Below are positions 42,936 to 51,836 of a DNA stretch of 64,000 nucleotides, one piece after another (the first letter of the stretch is position 1; each line of letters opens with the position of its first letter). The stretch lies in the NCBI GenBank assembly GCA_964653435.1, contig CAZZFA010000016.1, positions 1 through 64,000 of the forward strand. Direction: 5' to 3'. This DNA comes from CAZMVY01 sp964653435. Lineage in GTDB: Bacteria; Planctomycetota; Phycisphaerae; UBA1845; PWPN01. A program made the position numbers and the translations under genes. The notes beneath the pieces are model-generated. The model was not told the DNA's origin. It was given only the letters and a program-made list of their open reading frames with translations, and did no database searches.

Positions 42936-45755
42936 TCATGTCCCGTACACCCGCCGTTTCGTCCACCGGTCGATCAGCGGCACCAGCGTGTTCATCGCCA
43001 GCAGCGCCCAGTAGCCCGCCGTCGTCGCCAGCCCGTACAGACGCAGCGCGATTGCCAGGGCCCCCACCCCCGCGCCGAACCACCGCTGCCCGCGTGACGT
43101 GAGCGGGCTTGTCACGGAATCGCCCGCCAGCAGCAGGACCACCAGCATCAGTTCCCCCGCCGTCAGATGGTGCAGCACGTACGCCAGCCCCACCGGCAAA
43201 CCTTCATCGAACACCCGCCCCGGGAACCAGATCAGCCGACCGCCCTGCTGAATCGGCAACACGAGCGCCGCTCCCGCTGCCGCCGCGATCGCCGACGCGA
43301 TGCACCATCCGCGAACATGACCGCGCCAGCCCAGGATCAGCGCCGCGACGATCAGCATCACCACCGGCCCGCCGATCAGCACCCCTGCCCCGCCGGGCGC
43401 TGCACCCGCGGCCCCGGCCGCGTTGGCATCCAGGAGCGTCATGCCCCACGGCGGGAGGTAGTCCCGGATGGCTACCGTGATCGGCGATCGCCCCGCCTCA
43501 ACGAACCGCGGATCGCCCGAGGCCAGCGCCACCAGCGCGCCGACCGTCGTGAGCGGCGCCTCCGTCCCGGTGGGCGACACCGGCGTTGCCGCGCGTGCCA
43601 GACTGGAGCCAAACAACAGTTCAACGGCGACCCGCCCGAGCGCCGCCGGGTGCCAGAGATGATTCCCATGCCCGCCGAGCAGCTTCTGGCCGATCAGCGT
43701 GGCGATCAATACCGCCGTAATCGGGATGTACCAACCTGCCGCCATCGCATCGGGCGGCAGTGTGAGGGCGACAAGCAAGCCCGTCAGCAGCGCCTGTGCC
43801 TCCGCACGGCCGCTTGCCGTACCGCCCGTCTCCGCGCGGAAAAGAACCGCCGAAACAACCTTCTCCACAAGCAGCGCGGTGGCGATCGTGACGGCAAGCA
43901 CCGCCAGGGCACTGGTGCCGAAGAAGACTACGCCCGCCGCCGCCGGCAGCGATGCGGCGGCAATCCATGTCCATGTCGCCGTTGCGGTGGTCTCCACGCC
44001 CCGCCACTGCGGCGACGGCTCCGCGCGGAGCAGCCGTGGCGAGATGCCCGTGTGTGTGGCGTGCGGTCTCGCGGAAGCCGCGCCGGTCTCGCCCGGACCG
44101 CGTTCCACACGGGGCGCGGGCGTCCCGCCTGCTTTCCCTGCGTCAACAAACGCAGGGTCCCGCGGAGACGACTGCGCCGTCGCGTCGCTGCACGCCGCGG
44201 GCGGAGTTGCCTGACCGAAAGCGGCGTTCGCGTTGGCCGGCGGCGTTTCCGTATTCCCGCTTCCCGTGTGACACCGCTCTTGAACAACGTTCTCCTGCGT
44301 CTCCGCCTCGCCTCGCGGCCCCGGCCGCCCGGAACCCGGACCCCGGACCGCAACCTCTCGCAGGACCGCCCGTATCGACTCAGCCAGAGGCAGCCGCGCG
44401 GGGCACACATAGGAGCACAAGCCGCACTCGATGCACGCCCGCGCATGCAGTCGGGCAACGCGAGCCATGTCCCGTCGCTCGATGGCGCCGAGTAGCGCGG
44501 CAGGGTCCAGACCGACGGGACAGTCCTCCAGACACCACCCGCAGCGGGTGCAGGTCCCCGGCGACACCGTCGGCCGGTACGACGCCCCCGGCCCATCGCG
44601 GACCGTCATCAGGAGGATCGCCGTGGTGCACTTCGTCACCACCGTCTCCATCCGCCGGATGGCGGTCCCGGTCATCGGGCTTCCGACTACCACGGCAGAG
44701 GGCGGCTGCCGCACGCCTGCATACCCGATCACATCGCCTACCGGCGTGCCCACCGCGACCAGATAGTTCCCCGGACGCTCGACTGCGTCGCCCGTCACCG
44801 TCACCAGGCGCTGTGTCACAGGCATTCCGGAGCGGAGAAACGATTCGATGGCCGCAACTGCTCCCACGCCGATCACAAGCGCACCGACGGAGAGATCATT
44901 GCCGCCCAGGGGAATCTCCTTCCCGCAGATAGCCTTGACGAGAAGCGCGGGATGCCCTTGCGGATACTTGTTGACCAGTGGCGCGATCCGCACCCGCGGC
45001 CCCGGTCCCCCCCCTGCGCCGGCGGCCGTACCCGAGCGGTCCGAGCCTCGCTCGTGCGTACGCTTCTCGCTTTGCGCCGCCAGGTGCGAAACCACCCGGT
45101 GTTTCGACCGGTCGACCGCCAGCCAGACCTCGCAAAGCCCCAGGAGCTCCGCCAGACGCCTGCCGCCGTTCAGGACGTCGTCGGTCCGCTCAACCAGAAT
45201 CCGCCAGTCCGCCGTCACACACGGGTCCGACTCCATCGCATTGATGATCAGACATGCGCATCCGCGGCCCGCGGCGGCAAGCCTCGCCGCCGTCGAAACC
45301 CCCTCGCCTGCCGGGTAGCCGTATTCCACGATGCCCGCCGCTGCGGCCTGCGCGACCAGATCGTCAAGGTGCCGGACCGTCCGCGCGCTGGCAACATGCG
45401 GAACCGCCGCCCGGTGCGTCTCGATCTCGACGCAGGGCACTTCGGGAGCATACGGCGTATCGCATAGAACGATGCCTCGCACCACGCCGTCGGCGGACGC
45501 ATGAACCGGCACCGCATCCGGCCCGCTCGCCTGCCCGATCCGCTCACCGCAGCGCACGGTCTGGCCGATCTGCACGCACGGGTCCGCACACCGCCCGTCC
45601 TGTGCGCCCAGGGGCACGTACAGCCGCCGGGGAATCGGCAACGGCTCGATCGGACGGTCCTCGGTGCGTTCCTTCTCCGCCGGCAGAAAGACGCCGCCAT
45701 AAAAGGCGCCTTTGCCGTTCCAGCCCCACGACGAACGCAATCGCCATCCCGCCAC
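42936..45755 (-). CDS. RnfC-RnfD fusion protein of an Rnf-type electron transport complex
   Basis: A 939-aa membrane protein. The N-terminal half is RnfC: a lipoyl-like barrel (FYGGVFLPAEKERTEDRPIE, about 20-110), a 51-kDa-type NADH/FMN region (about 130-350; CLIINAMESDPCVTADW, KYPQGHPALLVKAICGKEIP) and two 4Fe-4S motifs (CTRCGWCLEDCPVG, CIECGLCSYVCP). A linker of about 120 low-complexity residues leads to an RnfD-like membrane domain with about eight helices and GQKLLGGHGNHLWHPAALG. The usual RnfD flavinylation sequence could not be placed with confidence. No rnfA, B, E or G lies nearby. A GTG at 45755 with AGGG 8 nt upstream is preferred; the ATG at 45881 lacks a site. Confidence 0.9.
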   Translation of the reverse strand: MAGWRLRSSWGWNGKGAFYGGVFLPAEKERTEDRPIEPLPIPRRLYVPLGAQDGRCADPCVQIGQTVRCGERIGQASGPDAVPVHASADGVVRGIVLCDTPYAPEVPCVEIETHRAAVPHVASARTVRHLDDLVAQAAAAGIVEYGYPAGEGVSTAARLAAAGRGCACLIINAMESDPCVTADWRILVERTDDVLNGGRRLAELLGLCEVWLAVDRSKHRVVSHLAAQSEKRTHERGSDRSGTAAGAGGGPGPRVRIAPLVNKYPQGHPALLVKAICGKEIPLGGNDLSVGALVIGVGAVAAIESFLRSGMPVTQRLVTVTGDAVERPGNYLVAVGTPVGDVIGYAGVRQPPSAVVVGSPMTGTAIRRMETVVTKCTTAILLMTVRDGPGASYRPTVSPGTCTRCGWCLEDCPVGLDPAALLGAIERRDMARVARLHARACIECGLCSYVCPARLPLAESIRAVLREVAVRGPGSGRPGPRGEAETQENVVQERCHTGSGNTETPPANANAAFGQATPPAACSDATAQSSPRDPAFVDAGKAGGTPAPRVERGPGETGAASARPHATHTGISPRLLRAEPSPQWRGVETTATATWTWIAAASLPAAAGVVFFGTSALAVLAVTIATALLVEKVVSAVLFRAETGGTASGRAEAQALLTGLLVALTLPPDAMAAGWYIPITAVLIATLIGQKLLGGHGNHLWHPAALGRVAVELLFGSSLARAATPVSPTGTEAPLTTVGALVALASGDPRFVEAGRSPITVAIRDYLPPWGMTLLDANAAGAAGAAPGGAGVLIGGPVVMLIVAALILGWRGHVRGWCIASAIAAAAGAALVLPIQQGGRLIWFPGRVFDEGLPVGLAYVLHHLTAGELMLVVLLLAGDSVTSPLTSRGQRWFGAGVGALAIALRLYGLATTAGYWALLAMNTLVPLIDRWTKRRVYGT
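44109..44157. repeat. Two adjacent hairpins inside the RnfC-RnfD linker
   Basis: GCGGG/CCCGC within 44114-44130 and CCCTGCG-TCAACAAA-CGCAGGG (44136-44157). In the coding frame they read AGKAGGTPAPR-like residues. This looks like a palindromic repeat unit inserted in frame between the two Rnf domains. Confidence 0.5.
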
Positions 45756-45925
45756 GTACGAAGCCCTGCCGCCACTATGCTTTCCCGGACACTCTACGCT
45801 GCCACGCCGTTTCCTGCTACCCGCCGTCCCGGCGCGATCAACGCGTCGCCTCCGGGCGGTTCGGTCGGCTCGCCGCGCCATTACATGACTTGGCGGAATC
45901 TGACGGCGGCGGCTACGATTCGTCC

Positions 45926-46300
45926 ATGATCCCCTCGCCCGAACGCAACGTCCCGAGACCGATTACGATTCGCCTGCTGGATCTCTTCCGCATAGGCCCA
46001 GGCCCCAGCTCCAGCCACACCGTCGGCCCGATGCGCGCCGCCGAAATCGCCATCGAGCACAATCTCGGGCTCACCTGCGATCCCCTCAACGGCCTCGTGC
46101 AGGTGCCCTGCATCGAGCGCAATGCCATGGCCGTCGCCGAGGCCTGGGCCGCCGCACAGTTGGCCTTCGCCTCCGACGGACGCCACGTCATCAGCCTTGA
46201 CCGTGTCATCCATGCAATGAAACGTACTGGTGACGATATGCGCCAGGAATACGAGGAAACCGGCGAAGGCGCCTTGGCCGTCAGCCTCGCGGAATGCTGA
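45926..46300 (+). pseudogene. Internally deleted L-serine dehydratase
   Basis: A 124-aa open frame joins the N-terminus of L-serine dehydratase (ITIRLLDLFRIGPGPSSSHTVGPMRAAEIA) directly to its C-terminus (EHNLGLTCDP...GLVQVPCIERNAMAVAEA...SLAEC). The intact single-chain enzyme is about 455 aa, so about 330 residues are missing, including most of the substrate site and one cluster Cys. The remaining cluster ligands (TCDP, PCIERN, terminal EC) survive. The joint is exactly in frame, near GCCGCCGAAATCGCC. No ribosome site is evident. Either a recent deletion pseudogene or a minimal protein with a new role; an assembly joint must be excluded. Confidence 0.75.
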
Positions 46301-46432
46301 CGGCTGCGCGACGCATTCGGCAAATCCCTTCCGGCCCCCAGCGGGCACAGGTCTGCAGCCGATGCGCGAGGTGCCGGCAGCCCGGCGGCCGGCGCACCGG
46401 GCAAGACGGCGGTGCGCATGCGCCGGGGACCG

Positions 46433-46461
46433 GTGGCATTCCGCCGAACGCGCGATATAGT
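46433..46461 (+). promoter_or_regulatory. aroB promoter, leaderless start
   Basis: GTGGCA (46433-46438, 4 of 6), a 17-bp spacer and TATAGT (46456-46461), then 7 nt to the ATG at 46469. There is no Shine-Dalgarno, so translation is probably leaderless. Confidence 0.5.
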
Positions 46462-46468
46462 AACGGGC

Positions 46469-47584
46469 ATGGCAACGTCCGCCGTACGCGAAGTTCGAGT
46501 GGAGCTGGGGCCGCGAAGCTACGCAGTCCGCATCGGAGCCGGCGTGCTGACACAGGTCGGACGGGCACTTCGCGAGCTGTTCCCCCAGGGGGGCTCGATG
46601 CAGGCCGCCGTCGTCACCGACGAGAACGTGGGCCCGGCATACGCGCCGCGGGTGCTCGATTCACTCCGACAGGCCGGCTATCACGCCCACCTGGTGACCG
46701 TGCCGGCCGGTGACGCGAGCAAGTCGCTTGCCCAGGCCTCGCGGCTCTATGATGAGTTCGCCTCCGCGCACATGGAGCGGACCTCGCCGGTCATCGCATT
46801 GGGCGGCGGCATGGTCGGCGATCTGACCGGCTTCGTCGCGGCCACCTGGCTTCGGGGCGTCCCGTTCATCCAGTGCCCCACGACCGTCGAGGCGGACGTC
46901 GACGCAAGCGTCGGCGGCAAGACGGGCGTCAACCACCCCGCCGGCAAGAATCTCATCGGCGCGTTCTATCAGCCGCGTCTGGTCCTGATGGACATCGCCG
47001 CGCTCGATACGCTGACCGACCGCGACTTCCGCGCGGGTCTCGCGGAAAGCATCAAGCACGCGGCCATCCGCGACGCCTCCTTCTTCCAGTGGCAGGAGGC
47101 GAACATCGCGAGGATTCTCTCGCGCGACCGGGATGTCATGATCGATCTGCTCGAGCGAAACGTCCGCATCAAGGCCGATGTCGTCGCCGCGGACGAACGC
47201 GAGGCCGGCCTGCGAGCGATTCTCAACTTCGGCCACACGATCGGCCACGCCGTCGAGTCGCTCGTGAACTATGAATGGCGCCACGGCGAATGCGTCTCCG
47301 TGGGGATGCTGGCGGCCGCGTGGATTGCCGCCCGGCGAAAGCTCATGCGCGAAGAGGATGCGGAGCGTCTTCGCGCAATCCTGAAACTGCTGAAGCTCCC
47401 GACGGCGATTCCCGACACCATCTCCGTCGAGGCGATCATGCGCCTGACAAGGATGGACAAGAAAGTCGCCGAGGGAAGGGTCCGCTTCGTCCTGGTCCCG
47501 CAATTCGGCGAGACGACCATGCGCGACGACGTCTCGGAGCAGGAAATCCGGCGCGCGGTGAACATCATGCGGGCAAAGGCGTGA
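46469..47584 (+). CDS. aroB: 3-dehydroquinate synthase
   Basis: A 371-aa NAD- and metal-dependent enzyme, second step of the shikimate pathway. Signatures include VTDENVGPAYAPRVL, ALGGGMVGDLTGFVAATWL, DASVGGKTGVNHPAGKNLIG, the metal ligand Glu in GLAESIKHA, and the two metal His in NFGHTIGHAVESL and EWRHGECV. The length matches the family. The ATG is preceded by a promoter rather than a ribosome site. It is followed by dprA 87 bp on, same strand. Confidence 0.97.
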   Translation: MATSAVREVRVELGPRSYAVRIGAGVLTQVGRALRELFPQGGSMQAAVVTDENVGPAYAPRVLDSLRQAGYHAHLVTVPAGDASKSLAQASRLYDEFASAHMERTSPVIALGGGMVGDLTGFVAATWLRGVPFIQCPTTVEADVDASVGGKTGVNHPAGKNLIGAFYQPRLVLMDIAALDTLTDRDFRAGLAESIKHAAIRDASFFQWQEANIARILSRDRDVMIDLLERNVRIKADVVAADEREAGLRAILNFGHTIGHAVESLVNYEWRHGECVSVGMLAAAWIAARRKLMREEDAERLRAILKLLKLPTAIPDTISVEAIMRLTRMDKKVAEGRVRFVLVPQFGETTMRDDVSEQEIRRAVNIMRAKA

Positions 47585-47671
47585 ACCACGCCGACGTAGT
47601 GTCGCCATCCTGCCTGCGCCCGGCCGCACGGAGGCCCGGCGGCGCCTCGGCCTCGCGGAAGGATGCATGCC

Positions 47672-48817
47672 ATGAACGGATCCGCCGACACGGCCGCGTC
47701 TCCCGCGGCGATTCAACATCTGCGATTGAGCCTCGCCCGCGGTATCGGGCCGATCCACTTCGGACGGCTGCTCGAGCGCTTCGGCAGCGCGGAGGCGGTC
47801 CTGGCCGCCTCGCGTGACGAGTTGCAGCGCGTCGAGGGTATCGGGCCCGCCACGGCCGACGAAATCATCCGCGCCCGCAGTGCAAGTCAATGGGAAGCCG
47901 AACTCGCGCTGGCGGCCCGGCACGGCGTGCGGATTCTGTGCCGTGAGGACGCCGCGTTTCCTCCCGCCCTGCGGCATATCCCTGACCCGCCGATCTGCCT
48001 CTACATGAAAGGTGAGATCGAGCCGGCCGATGCCGTCGCCGTCGCGGTGGTCGGTTCGCGCCGCTGTACGCAATACGGTCGCGAACAGGCCCGCCGATTC
48101 GGCTTTGCCCTGGCGGAGCGCGGGGCCACGGTGATCTCGGGGCTCGCGCGCGGCATCGACGCCGCGGCACACTGGGGCGCCATCGAGGCGAAAGGCCGCA
48201 CGATCGCCGTCCTCGGCAACGGGCTGGCCACGGTTTATCCCCCGGAGAACAAGGAACTCGCCGACCGCATCGTCGCCGGCCACGGCGTGCTGCTGAGCGA
48301 ACTGCCCATGCAGACGCCCCCGGACAAGGACAACTTCGTGCCGCGCAACCGGATCATCGCCGGACTGTCGCTCGGCGTGCTGGTCGTCGAGGCGGCACGC
48401 CGCAGCGGCGCGCTGGCGACGGCCCGCCATGCCGGCGAGTACAACCGCGAGGTCTTCGCCCTGCCCGGCCGGATCGACTCGCCGTTTTCCGACGGCACGA
48501 ACGGGATGATCCGCGACCAGCACGCGAAGCTCGTGTGCAATGTGAAGGACGTCTTCGACGAACTCGGCGAGACGGGCCGGGCCCTGTGCCCGGACGAGCC
48601 GCTCTTTGCCCCGCTGACCCCGATGCCCGCCCGCACCACCGCCCAGGAGCAGCGGCTCTATGACGCCCTCGGCAACGAAGAACGATCCATCGAGCAGCTC
48701 TGCGACGCCGCGAACATGCCGGCCTCGCAGGTCGCATCCGCGCTCATCTCCCTGCAGCTCAAGGGCCTCGTGCGGCAACTGCCCGGCAGCCTGTTCGTGC
48801 GCCAGAGGAAGGCATGA
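47672..48817 (+). CDS. dprA: DNA-processing protein DprA
   Basis: A 381-aa RecA loader for natural transformation. It has an N-terminal HhH/SAM-like region (LARGIGPIHFGRLLERFGS, VEGIGPATADEI), a Rossmann-like DNA-binding domain with VVGSRRCTQYGREQARRFG, VISGLARGIDAAAHWGA, VLGNGLATVYPPEN, FVPRNRIIAGLS and VEAARRSGALATAR, and a C-terminal winged helix (about 310-381). AAGGA lies 8 nt before the ATG at 47672; the in-frame ATG at 47663 overlaps that site. Its presence hints at competence, but no com genes lie in the window. Confidence 0.96.
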   Translation: MNGSADTAASPAAIQHLRLSLARGIGPIHFGRLLERFGSAEAVLAASRDELQRVEGIGPATADEIIRARSASQWEAELALAARHGVRILCREDAAFPPALRHIPDPPICLYMKGEIEPADAVAVAVVGSRRCTQYGREQARRFGFALAERGATVISGLARGIDAAAHWGAIEAKGRTIAVLGNGLATVYPPENKELADRIVAGHGVLLSELPMQTPPDKDNFVPRNRIIAGLSLGVLVVEAARRSGALATARHAGEYNREVFALPGRIDSPFSDGTNGMIRDQHAKLVCNVKDVFDELGETGRALCPDEPLFAPLTPMPARTTAQEQRLYDALGNEERSIEQLCDAANMPASQVASALISLQLKGLVRQLPGSLFVRQRKA

Positions 48818-48959
48818 CCGTCCCGGCGGCTCGCCCGGATGGATTATCGGGAACGCCCGGATCGGCCGATATATCCTGGAAGGGATTGGCGCAGACCGCC
48901 GGGTCGGCTACAACCACGCGTGTGCCGTTGGCGGCATCCGGCAGGAGGCCATAGCGGAG

Positions 48960-49247
48960 ATGTCCCGGACGGACGACCCTCTCCACTGCATCATCTGCGG
49001 TAACGCCATGATCGCGATGCCCGGCCGCGCGCAGTGCCCGAACTGCGGCTACCTCGAGGGCGGCGACGATCTCTTTCCCCCCGACCCTTCGAGCGGGCGC
49101 CCCGCCGCCGAGCCCCATGCGACGGTCCGCGAGTTCGAAGACACCCTCTTCCCCCTGGGGCCCGGTTCTCCCAAGCCGAGCCGCAAGCGGCCGCCGCGCC
49201 CCCGTCCGCCGCTGCCCCCGATGGGCTGGTTGTTCCACAACAACTGA
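48960..49247 (+). CDS. Small zinc-ribbon protein of unknown function
   Basis: A 95-aa protein with one four-Cys zinc ribbon (CIICGNAMIAM ... CPNCGYLEG, residues 10-34) and a Pro/Arg-rich basic tail (KPSRKRPPRPRPPLPPMGW). The family is not recognised. GGAGG lies 11 nt upstream, a rather long spacing. The tail may bind nucleic acid. It lies 142 bp after dprA and 64 bp before tadA, all on the plus strand. Confidence 0.65.
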   Translation: MSRTDDPLHCIICGNAMIAMPGRAQCPNCGYLEGGDDLFPPDPSSGRPAAEPHATVREFEDTLFPLGPGSPKPSRKRPPRPRPPLPPMGWLFHNN

Positions 49248-49311
49248 CCCGCACGCCGGCTTGCCGTCGCGCAATCTTTCACGGAGCGCGGCCCCGGGAT
49301 AAGCTGTGTCC

Positions 49312-49794
49312 ATGACGACCCCCGGCCGCGACGAGTCCGATGAGGCAATGATGCAAATCGCAATCCGCGAGGCGATGGCCGCGCGAAGTCACGACGACGT
49401 GCCCGTCGGCGCGGTTGTGGTGTTCCGGGGACGGGTGATCGGCCGCGGGCACAACCAGCGCGAGGCGCTGCATGATCCGACGGCACACGCGGAAATGATC
49501 GCCATCACGGCCGCCGCCGAGTACCTCAAGTCGTGGCGGCTGGACGACTGCACGCTGTACGTGACGCTGGAGCCCTGCGTAATGTGCGCCGGAGCCATGG
49601 TGCTGGCACGGTTGCCGCGGTTGGTCTTCGGCACCGCAGACCCGAAAGCCGGAGCGTGCGGGTCGGTATACGACGTTGTCCGCGACGGCAGGCTGAACCA
49701 CCGGGTCTCGGTAGTCGGCGGGGTACTGGCCGGCGAATGCGCGGAACTGCTGCACGAGTTCTTCCGCGGCAAACGCCAGGAAGGGAAGAAGTAG
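49312..49794 (+). CDS. tadA: tRNA-specific adenosine deaminase TadA
   Basis: A 160-aa zinc deaminase converting A34 to inosine in tRNA anticodons. The HAE motif is in DPTAHAEMIAI and the PCxxC in TLEPCVMCAGAMV; ARLPRLVFGTADPKAGACGS is also typical. A GTG six bases upstream is possible, but the ATG at 49312 is preferred by length; no strong ribosome site is seen for either. Its stop overlaps the Shine-Dalgarno of mutY. Confidence 0.94.
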   Translation: MTTPGRDESDEAMMQIAIREAMAARSHDDVPVGAVVVFRGRVIGRGHNQREALHDPTAHAEMIAITAAAEYLKSWRLDDCTLYVTLEPCVMCAGAMVLARLPRLVFGTADPKAGACGSVYDVVRDGRLNHRVSVVGGVLAGECAELLHEFFRGKRQEGKK

Positions 49795-49805
49795 GAGGCC
49801 GGCCG

Positions 49806-50903
49806 ATGTCCGCTGTCCGTCGCGGGTCGCCTGTTGTCCTCGATGCACGCAAACGCACGGCCGTTCGGCGCGGACTGCTGGCATGGTTCCGGCGAAATGC
49901 GCGCGATCTGCCCTGGCGGCGGACGCGTGATCCGTACCGCATCTGGCTGTCGGAGGTCATGCTCCAGCAGACCCGCGTGGAAACGGTCCGGCCCTATTAC
50001 GAGCGGTTCACCGCGGAATTCCCGCGCGTGCAGGATCTCGCGGCGGCGAGCGAGGACCGGGTGATGCGGCTGTGGCAGGGACTGGGGTACTACAGCCGGG
50101 CACGCAACCTTCACCGCGCCGCGCGGATCATCGCCGGCCAGCGCGGCGGGGAGTTCCCGCGAAGCGCCGAGCAGTGGCGGCGGCTGCCGGGCGTCGGGCG
50201 GTACACCGCCGGGGCGATCGCGAGCATCGCGTTCGGGGAGCGCGTACCGGTCGTGGACGGCAACGTCAAGCGCGTTCTGGCGCGGCTGTTTGACGTGGGC
50301 GCCTCCGTGGACGCACCCCGGACCGTGCGGTGCCTGTGGGAAATCGCGGGAAAGCTCGTGCCCCCGACCGAGCCCGGCCTGTTCAACCAGGCGATCATGG
50401 AGCTGGGCTCGACGTTGTGCACGCCGAAACGGCCCCGCTGCAATGACTGCCCCGTACGCGCCGCGTGCGGGGCGCATGCCCGCGGACGGCAGGCCCGGCT
50501 GCCCGTCCGACGGCGCAGGAAACCGCTCCCGCATTACGAAATCGTGGCCGGGGCGATCCGAAAGAACGGACGCTACCTGCTGGGCAAACGCCCGCCCGGC
50601 GGACTGCTCGGCGGGCTGTGGGAGCTTCCGGGCGGCAAGGTCGAGCCCGACGAGACGCATACGGAGGCGCTCTTGCGCGAGATCGACGAGGAACTCGGGA
50701 TGGTCGTCCGCGTGGGTAAACGGCTTGCGTCGGTGAGACACGCATACTCCCACTTCCGCATTACGCTGCATGTCTACGCGTGCGAACCGCTGCGGGGACG
50801 GCCCAGGGCGCGCTATCACACCGCGCTGCGCTGGGTGACGCGTCCGCAATTCGGACAGTACGCGCTTCCCGCCGCCACGCTGAAGGTGCTGAACCGCCTT
50901 TGA
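49806..50903 (+). CDS. mutY: Adenine DNA glycosylase MutY
   Basis: A 365-aa glycosylase removing adenine opposite 8-oxoguanine. Catalytic Glu is in WLSEVMLQQTRVETV, the HhH is LPGVGRYTAGAIASIAF with catalytic Asp in VVDGNVKRVLARL, and the 4Fe-4S cluster is Cx6Cx2Cx5C (LCTPKRPRCNDCPVRAAC). The C-terminal Nudix-like domain (about 235-365; ELPGGKVEPDETHTEALLREI) recognises 8-oxoG. GGAGG sits 7 nt before the ATG and starts within the tadA stop codon, so both are coupled. Confidence 0.96.
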   Translation: MSAVRRGSPVVLDARKRTAVRRGLLAWFRRNARDLPWRRTRDPYRIWLSEVMLQQTRVETVRPYYERFTAEFPRVQDLAAASEDRVMRLWQGLGYYSRARNLHRAARIIAGQRGGEFPRSAEQWRRLPGVGRYTAGAIASIAFGERVPVVDGNVKRVLARLFDVGASVDAPRTVRCLWEIAGKLVPPTEPGLFNQAIMELGSTLCTPKRPRCNDCPVRAACGAHARGRQARLPVRRRRKPLPHYEIVAGAIRKNGRYLLGKRPPGGLLGGLWELPGGKVEPDETHTEALLREIDEELGMVVRVGKRLASVRHAYSHFRITLHVYACEPLRGRPRARYHTALRWVTRPQFGQYALPAATLKVLNRL

Positions 50904-51071
50904 CGGCAGCGCCCCGCCCGCGTATGCCGCTCCGCATACCGCAAGCCGACGCTTCGACCACCGGGTCCGATGCGGGTCTCGCGTGACTGCCCCGCCGGCC
51001 GCTACAATACGCCCCGGGTTCAGGGCCCAAACGTGCGTGGGACCGGCCAGGAGATCCAGAGAGGACTTGCT

Positions 51072-51836
51072 ATGAGAACGCGTCGCGTCATTCCAGCAAC
51101 AATGGGAGCGTTCGCTGTCGCCGCCTTCCTGCTGCTTGCGTCAGCGGGCGCGGGGGCCGCGAGCGATCAGGAGGCCCAGGCGCCCCGGGCGCCCGCGGCC
51201 GCCGGCAAGATCAAGACGCTGCTGCTCGTCGGCGGGCCGATCCACGATGCCAAAGGCGTGGGCGACGTGGTCGAGGGCCTGTTGAGAAACTCGGAGAAGT
51301 TCGACGTAACCCGGGTGGACAACGACCTCGACGCCCTGAAGGCCGACCGGCTCGCGCCGTACGACATCGTGGTGTTCTACTACACGCTCGGCACAATCAC
51401 GGAGGAGCAGAAGCGCGGGCTGATGAACTTCGTCGCCGCCGGCAAGGGCTACGTGACGTTTCACTCGGGGGCCGATTCGTTCCGCAGCGACCCGGACTAT
51501 CGCGCCTTGGTGGGCGGGTACTTCGTCGGACATCCGAAGTACCGTACCTATCAGGTCAGCGTCACCGAGAACACCAGCCCCATCACCCGGGGCATCGACG
51601 AGTTCATGATTACGGACGAGCAGTACCTGCTCGATTACGACCCGCGCGTCGAGGTGCTCGCAAACGCCCTGAACAAGGGCAAGACGATGCCCGTGCTCTG
51701 GACGAAGCCGTGGGGCAAGGGGCGCGTGTTCTACAACGCGTTGGGGCACGACAGGAAGGCCTGCGAGCAGCCGATGTTCCAGAAGCTGCTGCTCCGCGGG
51801 GCGCTCTGGGCGGCCGGACGCGAGGTGGCGGACTGA
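51072..51836 (+). CDS. Secreted ThuA domain protein
   Basis: A 254-aa exported protein. The signal peptide is about 1-30 (ATMGAFAVAAFLLLASAGAGA). The ThuA fold (class I glutamine-amidotransferase-like) shows KTLLLVGGPIHDAKG, YDIVVFYYTLGTI, GKGYVTFHSGADSF, and GKGRVFYNALGHD near the end. ThuA proteins are linked to trehalose or other sugar use; the reaction is unproven. GAGGA lies about 7 nt before the ATG. The stop overlaps the next ATG (TGATG), so it is coupled to the 2-hydroxyacid dehydrogenase. Confidence 0.88.
   Translation: MRTRRVIPATMGAFAVAAFLLLASAGAGAASDQEAQAPRAPAAAGKIKTLLLVGGPIHDAKGVGDVVEGLLRNSEKFDVTRVDNDLDALKADRLAPYDIVVFYYTLGTITEEQKRGLMNFVAAGKGYVTFHSGADSFRSDPDYRALVGGYFVGHPKYRTYQVSVTENTSPITRGIDEFMITDEQYLLDYDPRVEVLANALNKGKTMPVLWTKPWGKGRVFYNALGHDRKACEQPMFQKLLLRGALWAAGREVAD

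Noticed and set aside
45756..45881. ATG start at 45881 for the RnfC-RnfD gene
   Set aside because: No ribosome site and an Arg-rich extension unlike RnfC; the GTG at 45755 has AGGG at good spacing.
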